The notes: generated by a model not told the origin, from the letters alone. Positions 44,307 through 53,538 are shown, counted from the stretch's first letter. The stretch: 64,000 nucleotides of DNA from Streptomyces sp. S465 (GCF_026898115.1 NZ_CP114036.1:2170001-2234000); one strand, 5' to 3'. Numbers and translations are program-made.

Positions 44307-46207
44307 CGGCTGCTCCCGGGGTGGATGGCATGGGCCGCCTCGGCCACGTGGGTCGACTCCGACACCTGGGTCGTGTTCGACACGTGAGTCGTCTTCGAGG
44401 CGTGGGTCGACTCCGACGCATGGGGTGTCTCCGACGCATGGGGTGTCTCCGACACATGCGCCGCCTCCGACACGTGCGCCGCCTCGGACAGCAGGGCGGA
44501 GGCGAGCGGGCTGGCGATACGGACATAGCCCGCGTGGCGGTCGGCCTGACGGGCCCAGCGGGTGAGCAGGTTGGCCTTGGCGGGCAGCGGCACACCCGCC
44601 ACGAGGGCGCGCAGCGCGGGCGGGTGATCGTGGGCCGCGGAGCGCTCGCACAGCACCCGGCGGACCGCCGACCACAGCGCGGGCTCCAGACGCGGACAGC
44701 GGTCGGCGAGGGCGGCCACCATCTCGGCGACATGGTTGACCAGCAGGCAGTACACCACCCGGTCCCAGCCGCGCTCCCGCTCGTACGTCAGCGGGCGGGC
44801 CACGGCCTCGGGCAGCGCCGCGAGCGCGGCGGTGTGCTGCTCGGGCACCAGCTTGGTGCCCTCCAGGTCGCGGAAGAGGACCTGCCGGGGGGTGCCGTCG
44901 GCGGGGTCCACGCCGATCACGACGTTCTGGAGATGGGGTTCGAGCACCACGCCGTGGTCGAAGTAGGCGGCCAGCACGGGCGGTACGAGAAGGTCCAGAT
45001 ACGCCTGCCACCAGGCGGCGAGCCGGTCGGGACCGGCGCCGGGGAGGAGCCGGGAGATCTGGGCGCCGCTGGTCGGGTACTCATCGGCGACGGCCGCCGC
45101 GAGCACCGCGGTCAGCCCCGGCCGCAGCCGGGCGGCCAGCCCCTCGCGGACGATCACCCCGAAGCCCTCGGTCAGCTGCTGCTCACCGCCGAGGTCAAGG
45201 CTCCGGTACGCGGGTTCGCGCAGCAGCTCGCAGCCGGGGAAGCGGGCGGCGAGGTCGGCGGCGACCGGTTCCAGCAGCCGGGTCAGGGCGACGGCGCCGG
45301 ACAGCTCGTAGTCGGCGTTCTTGCGCAGGCAGTTGGTGATCCGCACGTTCAGGCTGAACTTGAGGAAGTCCCGGCCGTCGTACAGCGTCCGGACCGACGC
45401 GGTCGGCGCGAAGTCCCGGCCGCCGGGCCCGAGGTCCAGCACATCGCCACGGCCGATCGCCGCCCGCAGCAGATGGTGCTCGCTCAGCATGGCGTACTGC
45501 CAGGGGTGCGCGGGCAGCAGGCGGTAGCCCTCGGGGACCTGGCGCTGCCGGTCCAGCGCGGCGAGGGCCCCGGGGCGCGCGGACTCCTCGCGGACGTATG
45601 CGTGGCGTACGGCGAGGTGGCGCAGCGGGAAGCGCGCCCCGGCCTCGGGGGCGAACCGCGACCAGGAGTCGGCGCTGCCGGTGCGGGCCTTGGGGGTGGG
45701 GTGGAAGCGGTGGCCGAAGAGCAGGGACTGCTCGGAGGCGAGATAGGCGAGATGGGCGCGCTGGGTGTCATGGGCGCTGTCGGCGGCGGGTGGGGTGTCC
45801 CGGTCCCGGTTCCGGTCCCGCTCCTCCGCCGTCTCCAGGGCCGCCGTCATGCCCGCGTGGCTGGAGGTGACCTGGTCCAGGAACTCGTCGTTGTGCACAC
45901 CCGTGCGCAGCTGGAGCTCCCGGTGGATGCGCTCGGCGAGTTCGCGCCAGGACATCTCGGTCCAGGTGCCGTCGCGCTGTTCGCTGACCGGCCCGGTGAA
46001 GCGGTGCGCCCCGATGAGGGAGGTGCGCCGCAGCCGGACGCGCAGCAGCGCCCCGCAGCGCGGCAGCCTCAGCCGAAGCCACCCGTCGGCCACGGCGGTC
46101 TGGTGCTCCGGCCCCGAGACCTCACGGAGCAGACAGTTGAGGAGGGTGTGGGCGGTCACGTGGTCGGCGGAGGCCACGGCCGCGGCGGGCGAGGAGGTCA
46201 TGGGCAT
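44303..46207 (-). CDS. IucA/IucC NIS synthetase (PvsD-like) with His-rich repeat tail
   Basis: 634 residues. ATP-dependent condensation of a citrate or similar carboxylate with an amine or alcohol. Conserved segments: LPAHPWQ, FLKFSLNVRITNCLRKN, EPHLQNVVIGVD and RDLEGTKL (ATP and metal sites). The last ~60 residues are a repeat of six residues each with a His (AHVSEA, PHASET, THASKT and so on), absent from usual family members. Start ATG 46207 has GGAG 8 nt upstream; an ATG two codons later is possible. 97 nt separate it from the preceding NIS gene, where pvsC would be expected. Confidence 0.9.
   Translation of the reverse strand: MPMTSSPAAAVASADHVTAHTLLNCLLREVSGPEHQTAVADGWLRLRLPRCGALLRVRLRRTSLIGAHRFTGPVSEQRDGTWTEMSWRELAERIHRELQLRTGVHNDEFLDQVTSSHAGMTAALETAEERDRNRDRDTPPAADSAHDTQRAHLAYLASEQSLLFGHRFHPTPKARTGSADSWSRFAPEAGARFPLRHLAVRHAYVREESARPGALAALDRQRQVPEGYRLLPAHPWQYAMLSEHHLLRAAIGRGDVLDLGPGGRDFAPTASVRTLYDGRDFLKFSLNVRITNCLRKNADYELSGAVALTRLLEPVAADLAARFPGCELLREPAYRSLDLGGEQQLTEGFGVIVREGLAARLRPGLTAVLAAAVADEYPTSGAQISRLLPGAGPDRLAAWWQAYLDLLVPPVLAAYFDHGVVLEPHLQNVVIGVDPADGTPRQVLFRDLEGTKLVPEQHTAALAALPEAVARPLTYERERGWDRVVYCLLVNHVAEMVAALADRCPRLEPALWSAVRRVLCERSAAHDHPPALRALVAGVPLPAKANLLTRWARQADRHAGYVRIASPLASALLSEAAHVSEAAHVSETPHASETPHASESTHASKTTHVSNTTQVSESTHVAEAAHAIHPGSSR
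44321..44490. repeat. 18-bp in-frame tandem repeat, about 9.5 copies
   Basis: Units start every 18 bp at 44339, 44357, 44375, 44393, 44411, 44429, 44447, 44465 and 44483 (consensus CTCCGACNCRTGGGTSGY). The copies at 44411 and 44429 are identical. It encodes the His-containing tail of the PvsD-like protein. Confidence 0.9.
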
Positions 46208-46304
46208 GAGGCGGCTCCAGCGGGGGCGGAGGAGGGTGCGGAGGGAGGTGCGGGGTGGAGGGTGGGAGAGGTACGGAGAAGGTGGGCCGGTCGGGGCGCG
46301 CCGG

Positions 46305-48512
46305 TCATCTGCCGCTTCCCCGCAGCAGATAGTTGGGCCCGGTGACGTAGTGCTTGTTGATGTCCGCGGCGCCCGAGTGCTCCTTGGTGAACAGGGTGCC
46401 GGCGGTGACCATCGCCTTGACCGGCAGCCGCGCCGCCTCCAGCACCCGCGCCCGCAGCAGGGCGGCGGACGTCCCGGGCCGGGTGGCGGCGAGCCGGTCG
46501 ACGGCCTCGGTGAGCCGGTCACGCAGCCGCCGCAACAGGGTGTCGAGCGGGGCCCGGCCAAGGCGGGCGAGTTCGAAGACGAGGGCGGCGGCGCACAGAT
46601 GGACGGTGATGGTGGTGAACACATCGGCCACCGGGCCGTCGCCGGGCGTCAGGATTCTGCGGTCGTCGAAGCCGCACAGGTCGGCGGCGGGTCCGCCGCC
46701 GATCACGGCGGCGAGCCGTACCGCGTGGACGCGGGGGCCGTCGTGGTCCTTGATGAGCAGCCGCAGCCGGGGCACCGCACACCCCTCCTCGAAGACCAGC
46801 GAGGTGTTCTGCTGGTGGGACTCCAGCGCGATGCCGTACCCGAAGAGGGTGGTGTGGAAGTCGAACAGCAGCGTGAAGTAGTCGTCGAGCAGGGCGAGGA
46901 CGTCACCGCCGTAGTGGCGCTCGGCGAGCCCGTCGATGACGAGCGTGCCGTCCGGGGCGGGGGCGAGCAGCCCGGCCAGCGGCACGATCGTGGCGTTCTC
47001 CAGACCGGGCGGGTAGCGGCGCACGAGCGTGGCCAGCAGCTCGTGCCCGGCGTGCAGATGGGTGGTCTCGTCGGCGAGCAGCACGGTGGCGCGGAACCTC
47101 GGCTCGCGCTCGATCACGGCTTCCACGAGCCGCTGGGCCACTTCACCGTCGGTGAGGGTGCCGGGTTTGATGGACCGCCGGTTGCGTTGCCCCAGCGTGG
47201 AGGTGGTGAGCGGCAGCTTGAGGTGGACGAGGGGGTCGTCGGCGACGGCCACGGTCCGCATGGAGAGGGTGGGCCGTACGTCCAGCAGACCACGGTCGGC
47301 GAGCCGGGCGGCACCCTCCAGCCCGGCCGTGCGCAGCGCGGTCTCCAGCGGGCGGCCGACGGTGAGCGGATGCACCGGGAAGGTCAGCCACCCGTCGGCC
47401 GTCCCCTTCCCCGGTCCGAGATCGAGCCCGAGATCGAGCCCCAGCTCACCGGGTGTCGGCCACCAGACGGGCAGCCGTGCCAGGTCCCCGCTGACCGCCT
47501 CGCGGGGGAGGACGAGCCAGCGCAGCGGGAAGGTGGGGTGGAACTCGGGGGCGTGGGCGCGTAATTGGTCCTCGGTGAAGACGGCCCGGCCCCGGCTGGT
47601 CGGGTAGACCGGGTGGTCCCGGAAGGCGGCGAGCGTGTCATACGCCACCGCCCCGGACATCCCCGTCCACCGCTCACCGTGGCGCGCGGCCAGGTCGGCG
47701 ACGACAGCGGGCCGGACGCGGGTGTGCAGCCGCATGGCGTCGAGGGCCTGGTGGCATTCGGTGACGAAGACGTCGTACAGCGCGCGGTCGTCGACCGGAA
47801 CGGCCGCCCGCAGCCGCCCGAGGACGGCGTCGAGGCCGGTGAGCGGTGCGGTGCGGACGGGATGGTCGACGGGACTGCCCCCAGCTCCGGGCCCGGCGGC
47901 GGCGCCGGGGGCGCCGGAACTGCCGGGGACGACGGGAACGCCGGGGACACCGGAAGTGCCAGGGGCGCTGGGGACACGGGGGACGCCGAGCGACCCGGAT
48001 TCACCCGAGACGCCGAGCGGCCCAAGCCCGGCCGGGGCGCCCGGCGCCCGGGGAACGCGACCTCCGGGAGCGCGGTTCCCGGGCCCGGCGGCCGGGCCGG
48101 GCCCGGCCGAGGGGGCGGCGTCCCCGGCGCCGCCCCCAACCGCGGCACCCGACGCCCTGCCCGCGCCCGCACAGCCCACGGCCGCGCCACCCGCACCCGC
48201 GCCCACACCACCCACAGTCGCGCCACTCGCACCCGCGCCCCCCACAGTCGCGTCTCGCGAGGGGGCGGGTACCAGTCGGGGCGGGCGGCGGGCGCGGATG
48301 GCGCACTGGAAGCCCTCGGGTTCCACCGGCAGCAGCACGCTCTCGCCCCCCTCCAGCGCGATGCGCAGCCAGTCGCCGTCGGCGCGCCGCACCGTACGGG
48401 CGCGGCTGCGCAGCTTGTAGGCATCCTCTCGGAGGAGCGTGTCGAGCACCCGTCCGAGAAGCTCCCGCTCCTCTTCCGCTGTTTCCGCTGTTTCCGCTGT
48501 TTCCGCTGTCAC
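46305..48512 (-). CDS. IucA/IucC NIS synthetase (PvsB-like) with Gly/Ala/Pro linker
   Basis: 735 residues, larger than the usual ~590-620. Family motifs: FPVHPLTVGRPLE, HLKLPLTTSTLGQRNRR, ALESHQQNTSLVFEEG and RLLIKDHDGPR. The N-terminal part is interrupted by about 127 low-complexity residues (Gly, Ala, Pro; DNA 47870-48252), which explain the size. GTG 48512 is chosen: it has GGGAG 5 nt upstream and overlaps the ATP-grasp stop as GTGA; an in-frame ATG at 48524 lacks a ribosome binding site. It should form the first citrate amide/ester bond. Confidence 0.9.
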   Translation of the reverse strand: MTAETAETAETAEEERELLGRVLDTLLREDAYKLRSRARTVRRADGDWLRIALEGGESVLLPVEPEGFQCAIRARRPPRLVPAPSRDATVGGAGASGATVGGVGAGAGGAAVGCAGAGRASGAAVGGGAGDAAPSAGPGPAAGPGNRAPGGRVPRAPGAPAGLGPLGVSGESGSLGVPRVPSAPGTSGVPGVPVVPGSSGAPGAAAGPGAGGSPVDHPVRTAPLTGLDAVLGRLRAAVPVDDRALYDVFVTECHQALDAMRLHTRVRPAVVADLAARHGERWTGMSGAVAYDTLAAFRDHPVYPTSRGRAVFTEDQLRAHAPEFHPTFPLRWLVLPREAVSGDLARLPVWWPTPGELGLDLGLDLGPGKGTADGWLTFPVHPLTVGRPLETALRTAGLEGAARLADRGLLDVRPTLSMRTVAVADDPLVHLKLPLTTSTLGQRNRRSIKPGTLTDGEVAQRLVEAVIEREPRFRATVLLADETTHLHAGHELLATLVRRYPPGLENATIVPLAGLLAPAPDGTLVIDGLAERHYGGDVLALLDDYFTLLFDFHTTLFGYGIALESHQQNTSLVFEEGCAVPRLRLLIKDHDGPRVHAVRLAAVIGGGPAADLCGFDDRRILTPGDGPVADVFTTITVHLCAAALVFELARLGRAPLDTLLRRLRDRLTEAVDRLAATRPGTSAALLRARVLEAARLPVKAMVTAGTLFTKEHSGAADINKHYVTGPNYLLRGSGR

Positions 48513-49789
48513 ACGATCTCCCATCGGTGGGCCGCGAGGAACTCCGCCACCGCCGCGTCGATCCGCCCCTGGTCGGTGCCGGTGGCCCGGAGCACGCCGA
48601 GGAAGTCGCGGTTGGTGCGGTGGAGCGGGTGTTCCTCGCCGATTCCGCGCAGCGGCCGGTAGTCCAGCCGTACGCCGTCGCGTTCGGTCACACTCGCCGG
48701 AGGGGCGGACGCGAGCCGTCCGGCCCGGTCGGCCATGACGTACTCCATGCGGACCCGGCCGTCGGTCCGTGCGCCGAGGTCGTCCGGCAGCGGCTCGCCC
48801 AGGTGCGTACGGAGGATGTACTCGAACAGGGGGATGTCGAGGAGCTCGGCGAGGACGAGGTCGCACTGGTCGCCTATGGCACGGTAGTTGACCTCTATGA
48901 GGCGCGCCCGGTCGCCCTGGACGACGTACTCGGTGTGGCACACGCCGAACCCGACACCGAGCGCCCGTAGTTGGGCCAGCACCTGGTCGGTGTGCGGCTG
49001 CGGGGGCGGGGCGGGCAGCAGGTGCAGCCGTTCCTCGATGAAGTGCGGGGGTGGCGACAGCTCGGTGCGGAAGGCGCCCAGGACATGCAGGGTGCGGCCG
49101 TCGCCGAGCGTTTCCAGGGTGCGTAGTTCGCCCTCGAGGAACTCCTCGATCACCAGCGCGGCCCCGGGCCGCCGGGCGCGGATCTCCCGGCAGCGCCGGA
49201 TCAGTTGGTCCGCGTCGGCGACGAGGACGACGTCCTCGCTGGCGACGCCCTCGCGTGGTTTGACCACACAGGGGTAGGGCGCGTCGAGTCCGGCGAGGGT
49301 GGCGGGGTCCTGCCCGGTGGCGAGTTCGGCGGACCAGACGGGGTCGGCGGCGTCCGGGCCGGCGGCGGCGAGGGCGCGGCGCAGTTCGGCCTTGTTCTTC
49401 GTGCGCAGCGCGGCGCGCCAGTCCTTGCCGGGGAGGCCGAAGTACGCGGCGGCGAGGGCGGCCTGGGTCTGGAGGTGGTCGCTGTTGGTGAAGACGGCGT
49501 GGGGACGGCCCTCGGCGGCGATACGGCTGATGACCTCGGCGAAGTCCCGCACCTCACAGGGGACGACATCGAGCGCGGGGAACGGGGCGCGCCGCCGTCC
49601 GTAGGCACGTTCATGGGCGTCGGGCTGGTCGGTGAGGAGGGTGACCGCCAGGCCGAGCCGGGCCGCCGCGGGGAGGAAGCCCTCGGTGACGGAGTCGGTG
49701 GGGTTGAGGGCGAGGAGGTGGAGCCGAGGCGGCCCCGAGGCAGGGGAGGAGGACGGCCGGGACGCCGCGTCGAGATCATTCTCGTTCAC
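48509..49789 (-). CDS. ATP-grasp ligase of siderophore pathway (PvsA-like)
   Basis: 426 residues. ATP-grasp segments are visible: YPCVVKPREGVASEDVVLV (phosphate lysine), ALVIEEFLEGEL (adenine region) and ARLIEVNYRAIGDQ (metal-binding Glu/Asn). PvsA of Vibrio is likewise an ATP-grasp protein at the head of the operon, forming an amide bond on the siderophore arm. The GTG at 49789 lies only 9 nt from an iron box that covers a -10-like TAACCT, and there is no ribosome binding site, so the mRNA may be leaderless. Confidence 0.88.
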   Translation of the reverse strand: MNENDLDAASRPSSSPASGPPRLHLLALNPTDSVTEGFLPAAARLGLAVTLLTDQPDAHERAYGRRRAPFPALDVVPCEVRDFAEVISRIAAEGRPHAVFTNSDHLQTQAALAAAYFGLPGKDWRAALRTKNKAELRRALAAAGPDAADPVWSAELATGQDPATLAGLDAPYPCVVKPREGVASEDVVLVADADQLIRRCREIRARRPGAALVIEEFLEGELRTLETLGDGRTLHVLGAFRTELSPPPHFIEERLHLLPAPPPQPHTDQVLAQLRALGVGFGVCHTEYVVQGDRARLIEVNYRAIGDQCDLVLAELLDIPLFEYILRTHLGEPLPDDLGARTDGRVRMEYVMADRAGRLASAPPASVTERDGVRLDYRPLRGIGEEHPLHRTNRDFLGVLRATGTDQGRIDAAVAEFLAAHRWEIV

Positions 49790-49798
49790 GGCCCGAGA

Positions 49799-49817
49799 TT
49801 AGGTTAGGCATGCCTAA
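49799..49817 (-). promoter_or_regulatory. Iron box (DmdR1/IdeR operator)
   Basis: TTAGGTTAGGCATGCCTAA matches the 19-bp actinobacterial iron box TTAGGTTAGGCTCACCTAA at 16 of 19 positions, and its core TTAGGCATGCCTAA is a perfect 14-bp palindrome. It sits on the promoter of the siderophore operon, predicting repression by Fe-DmdR1. Confidence 0.93.
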
Positions 49818-49956
49818 TCTTGCTAATTCGACGGCCCGGTCCGCCCGTTTGGCCCTGATTAGCCGTCAACGATCGTCACCACTCCGCATCGCCCCTCCGC
49901 ATCGGCCCTCCGCGTCGGCCCTCCGCGTCACCCCCCGGCGTCGACGAGGTGGTCCG

Positions 49957-52179
49957 TCAACGGGGTAGCCCGATGCCGCGCTGGCGGACGCGGCGCGCGG
50001 TGAGCCGCTCGTCCGGGTCCTGGGCGCGCAGCGCGGCGAGTTCGTCGCCCAGGAGACGGCCGAGGCGGCCGAGGAAGGCGTCGGCGGTGCGGGAAGCGTC
50101 AGGGGTCCGGGCGGTGTCCCCGTCCGCCTCCCGGTCCGCCTCCCCGTCCTCCTCCACGATCCGGTCGACGATGCCCTGGGCGAGGAGGTCGGCGGAGCGT
50201 ACGCCCTGGCGGGCGGCGACCTCGTACGCCCGCTCCGTGGTGCGGTGGAGGATCGCGGAGGCGCCCTCCGGCGGCAGCGGCGACAGCCAGGCGTGGCGCG
50301 CCGCGACGACCCGGTCGGCGGGCAGCAGCGCGAGCGCGGCGCCACCGGCGCCCTGGCCGAGCAGCAGGCAGAGGGTGGGCGCGGGCAGGGTCACCATGTC
50401 GGCGAGGCACCGTGCTATCTCCCCGGCGAGCCCGCCCTCCTCGGCCTCGCGGCTGAGCGCGGCGCCCGCGGTGTCGATGACGGTGAGCAGCGGCAGCCCG
50501 AGCTCGGCGGCGATCCGCATCCCGCGCCGCGCGGTCCGCAACCCCGCCGGCCCCAGCGCCTGCCCCTCCCCCGGCCCGTCGGCCGTGTCGCCCTTACGGG
50601 CACTGCGCCGGTTGTGGCCGAGGACGACGCAGGGCGTCCCCCCGACGCGGGCGAGCGCCAGCAACAAGCCGGGATCGTGCTCGCCGGCCCCCGTGCCGCT
50701 GAGCGAGCTCACATCCTCGGCGGCGACCCGCAGCAGATCCCGCAGACCGGGCCGTTCGGCCCGCCGCGACGCCCGGATCGACTCCTCGGCGGACGGCACC
50801 GCCGCCCCCACCTCCGCGTCGTCGGGTGCCCCGCCGCCCCCTCCCGCCCCGGCGAAGGCAGTGGCCCCGGCCTGATCGTGCTCGGCCCCCACGCCCCCGC
50901 CGCCCCCGGCCGCCTCCGGTGTGGTGGCACGCGCGACCGACGCGCCAGCCCCGGCCGCGACATCCCCACGCCGACCGCCCGCTCCCGCCCCGGGCAGAGC
51001 GCCGGAGGGCGGGACCGGCGTCGGGGCTGCCGACCCCGCCTCCACGGCATCGGCACCACCCGCGTCCCGCTCGGCGCCGCGCCCACCAGGCACCACGTGC
51101 CCGTGAACGGCCGACGAGGACCCGGCCTGCGGATCCCACCGGCCCGCGCCACCACCGAACGCCTCCGCCTCACCACTATCGGCGCCACGAGCGACCGTCG
51201 GGCCGCAGCCGGCCGCGACATCCCCACGTCGCCCCGGCGTCCCACCAGGCGCGTCACCCGGTGTGCCGGGCGCGGACCCGGTGGAGGCCCCGCCTGCGTC
51301 CCTCGGCTGGTCGGGGGCGAGTGCCGCACCCGCCGTGGGGGCGGGCCCGGACGCGGTGTCCGCACCTGGCCCGAGCGCCTCCGCCTCCGGCCCGGCGCCG
51401 GAGGCGGAGGCGGAGGGCGGGGGCGCCCCGGTCTCCGGACCCGTGGCGGGGCCGGCCGCGGCGTCGCCCGCGCAGAGAACCCTCAGCACGCGTGCCGCCA
51501 CGCCCGGCAGGCGGCTCAGCGGGAGGACCGCGTCGATCAGGCCGTGGCGCATCAGGTTCTCGGCGTTCTGCACACCGGGCGGGAACTCCTCCCCGTACAG
51601 GGCCTCGTGCACCCGCGGGCCCATGAAGCCGATGAGGGCGCCCGGCTCGGCGGCGGTGACGTGGCCGAGGGAGCCCCAGGAGGCGAGGACGCCGCCGGTC
51701 GTGGGGTGGCGGAGGTGCACGAGGTACGGCAGGCCCGCCGCCTTGTGGTCCGTGATCGCCGCGGCCACCTTCACCATCTGGAGGAACGCGACCGTACCCT
51801 CCTGCATCCGGGTCCCGCCCGACGCCGGTGCCGCCAGCAGCGGCAGTCGCTCCGCCGTGGCCCGCTCCACGGCCCGTACCAGCCGCTCCCCCGCGGCGAC
51901 GCCTATCGAACCGGCCAGGAAGCGGAACTCGCAGGCGACCAGCGCCACCCGGCGCCCCTCGATACGCCCCTCACCGGTGATGACCGACTCGTCCAGCCCG
52001 GTGCGCTCCCGGGCCCGCTCCAGGTCGGCCCGGTAGTCGGGGTCCTCCGTGGTGATCTCCACCGGCTCGTCCCAGCCGTACCAGCTGCCGGGGTCGACGA
52101 CGGCCTCGATCAGCTCACGGGCCGAGGCGCGGGAGAGGCGGGAGGCGCGGGAGACGCGGGGTGAGTTCGTTCCGGTCAT
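49957..52179 (-). CDS. Fused acetyl/acyl-CoA carboxylase carboxyltransferase (AccD-AccA type) with long linker
   Basis: 740 residues. The N-terminal half is the beta-type carboxyltransferase (GEGRIEGRRVALVACEF, LLAAPASGGTRMQEG, GFMGPRVHEAL) and the C-terminal half the alpha-type (VVLGHNRRSA, LPLLTVIDTAGA, LLGQGAGGAALAL, AILHRTTERAYEVA). About 220 residues of Gly/Ala/Pro/Asp low complexity separate them (DNA ~50800-51470), including a duplicated RRGDVAAG block; relatives are around 500 residues. No zinc finger precedes the beta half. Expected role: transfer of carboxyl from biotin to an acyl-CoA. Confidence 0.85.
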   Translation of the reverse strand: MTGTNSPRVSRASRLSRASARELIEAVVDPGSWYGWDEPVEITTEDPDYRADLERARERTGLDESVITGEGRIEGRRVALVACEFRFLAGSIGVAAGERLVRAVERATAERLPLLAAPASGGTRMQEGTVAFLQMVKVAAAITDHKAAGLPYLVHLRHPTTGGVLASWGSLGHVTAAEPGALIGFMGPRVHEALYGEEFPPGVQNAENLMRHGLIDAVLPLSRLPGVAARVLRVLCAGDAAAGPATGPETGAPPPSASASGAGPEAEALGPGADTASGPAPTAGAALAPDQPRDAGGASTGSAPGTPGDAPGGTPGRRGDVAAGCGPTVARGADSGEAEAFGGGAGRWDPQAGSSSAVHGHVVPGGRGAERDAGGADAVEAGSAAPTPVPPSGALPGAGAGGRRGDVAAGAGASVARATTPEAAGGGGGVGAEHDQAGATAFAGAGGGGGAPDDAEVGAAVPSAEESIRASRRAERPGLRDLLRVAAEDVSSLSGTGAGEHDPGLLLALARVGGTPCVVLGHNRRSARKGDTADGPGEGQALGPAGLRTARRGMRIAAELGLPLLTVIDTAGAALSREAEEGGLAGEIARCLADMVTLPAPTLCLLLGQGAGGAALALLPADRVVAARHAWLSPLPPEGASAILHRTTERAYEVAARQGVRSADLLAQGIVDRIVEEDGEADREADGDTARTPDASRTADAFLGRLGRLLGDELAALRAQDPDERLTARRVRQRGIGLPR

Positions 52180-52373
52180 GTGTGTCACCTTTCCACGCTG
52201 CCGAGCCTGCGCAACCATCGGCGATCACCTTGAGTACCCCCGGGACCGGCCCAGGACCGGCCCAGTCTCAGCTCCGCCTGAGCTGCTCCTTAACGGCGCC
52301 ATAAGTGCGGTGGACCGGCCGGTGGGCGGGGCTAGCGTGCTCCGCGTCACCCCCACCGAAGGAGTCCCCGACG

Positions 52374-53417
52374 ATGACCGCTCGTGCTACCGCTCGCCGC
52401 AGAACCGCCCGCATCGCCGTGCTCGGGACGGTGCCGCTCGCCCTCATCGCGCTGAGCGCCGACCCGGCCTCCGCGCACGGTTCGATGACGGACCCGGTCA
52501 GCCGGGTGTCGGCATGCTTCGCGGAGGGGCCGGAGAGCCCGGACTCGGCGGCCTGCAAGGCGGCCGTCGCGGCAGGCGGCACCCAGGCGCTCTACGACTG
52601 GAACGAGGTCAACATCCCGGACGCCGCCGGGCGCCACAAGGAGATCATCCCGGACGGGAAACTGTGCAGCGCGGGCCGCGACAAGTACCAGGGCCTGGAC
52701 CTGCCGCGCGCCGACTGGCCCGCCACCGCCATGACGGCCGGTGAGCACACCTTCAGCTACCGGGCCACCGCGCCCCACCGGGGCAGCTTCGAGCTGTACA
52801 TCACCAAGGACGGCTACGACCCGACGAAGCCGTTGACCTGGGCCGACCTGGAGGCGGAGCCGTTCGCCAAGGTCACCGACCCCACGTTGCGGAACGGCAG
52901 TTACGTCTTCACGGGGAAGGTGCCCGACAAGTCGGGCCGCCATCTGATCTACAGCATCTGGCAGCGTTCGGACAGCCCGGAGGCGTTCTACACCTGCTCG
53001 GACGTGACGTTCGGCGGAGACGCGGCCGGGACGGGGACGAACTCCGCACCCGCCGCCGTCGCGCCCGATGACACGCAGATAGCGGAGGGCGCCGAGAAGT
53101 CGACGGTCGACCACCACGGGCACGGCGGTGACGGCGGCGCCGAGGCCACCCAGCAGCCGAAGACGGCGGACGAGAGCGCGGAGGGGACGGACACCAAGGC
53201 CAAGAGTGCCGAGGCCAAGAGCGCCGAGGCCATGGCCGCGAGCACCGGCCCGCGACAGGACGGGAGCGCCGCCGACGGGCAGCGGCTCGCCGAGACCGGG
53301 GGCGACGGCTCCACCACCCCCATGGCCCTCGGCGGCGCCGCGGTCCTCGCCACCGGCGCGGCCGTGCTGTTCGCCGTCGGCAACCGCCGCAAGGCCGTAC
53401 GCCGCGGCCGCGGCTGA
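52374..53417 (+). CDS. Lytic polysaccharide monooxygenase (AA10) with sortase anchor
   Basis: 347 residues. A basic signal peptide ends at Ala34, exposing His35 as the mature N-terminus (HGSMTDP), the first ligand of the copper histidine brace; the second His lies in ATAPHRGSF. Catalytic-domain cysteines are present (SACFAEG, AACKA, KLCSA, YTCSD). A charged Ala/Glu/Lys spacer leads to LAETG at residue 305, a hydrophobic helix and a basic tail: a class E sortase signal. It should be copper-dependent, oxidise chitin or cellulose-like chains, and remain wall-anchored. ATG 52374 has GGAG upstream. Confidence 0.92.
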   Translation: MTARATARRRTARIAVLGTVPLALIALSADPASAHGSMTDPVSRVSACFAEGPESPDSAACKAAVAAGGTQALYDWNEVNIPDAAGRHKEIIPDGKLCSAGRDKYQGLDLPRADWPATAMTAGEHTFSYRATAPHRGSFELYITKDGYDPTKPLTWADLEAEPFAKVTDPTLRNGSYVFTGKVPDKSGRHLIYSIWQRSDSPEAFYTCSDVTFGGDAAGTGTNSAPAAVAPDDTQIAEGAEKSTVDHHGHGGDGGAEATQQPKTADESAEGTDTKAKSAEAKSAEAMAASTGPRQDGSAADGQRLAETGGDGSTTPMALGGAAVLATGAAVLFAVGNRRKAVRRGRG

Positions 53418-53468
53418 GGCTGTCGCCGGCGCCGAGGCGCCAACGCCGAAACGGAGCCGATGAAGCGG

Positions 53469-53506
53469 AGCCGGTTCCGGGGCCTACGGCAACCCCGGGA
53501 CCGGCT
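53469..53506. terminator. Bidirectional terminator
   Basis: AGCCGGTTCCGGGG (53469-53482) pairs with CCCCGGGACCGGCT (53493-53506) with one G-T pair, between convergent LPMO and ohrR. Confidence 0.75.
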
Positions 53507-53538
53507 ATCCGCGTTTCGTCACTCCGACAGGGGCCCGT

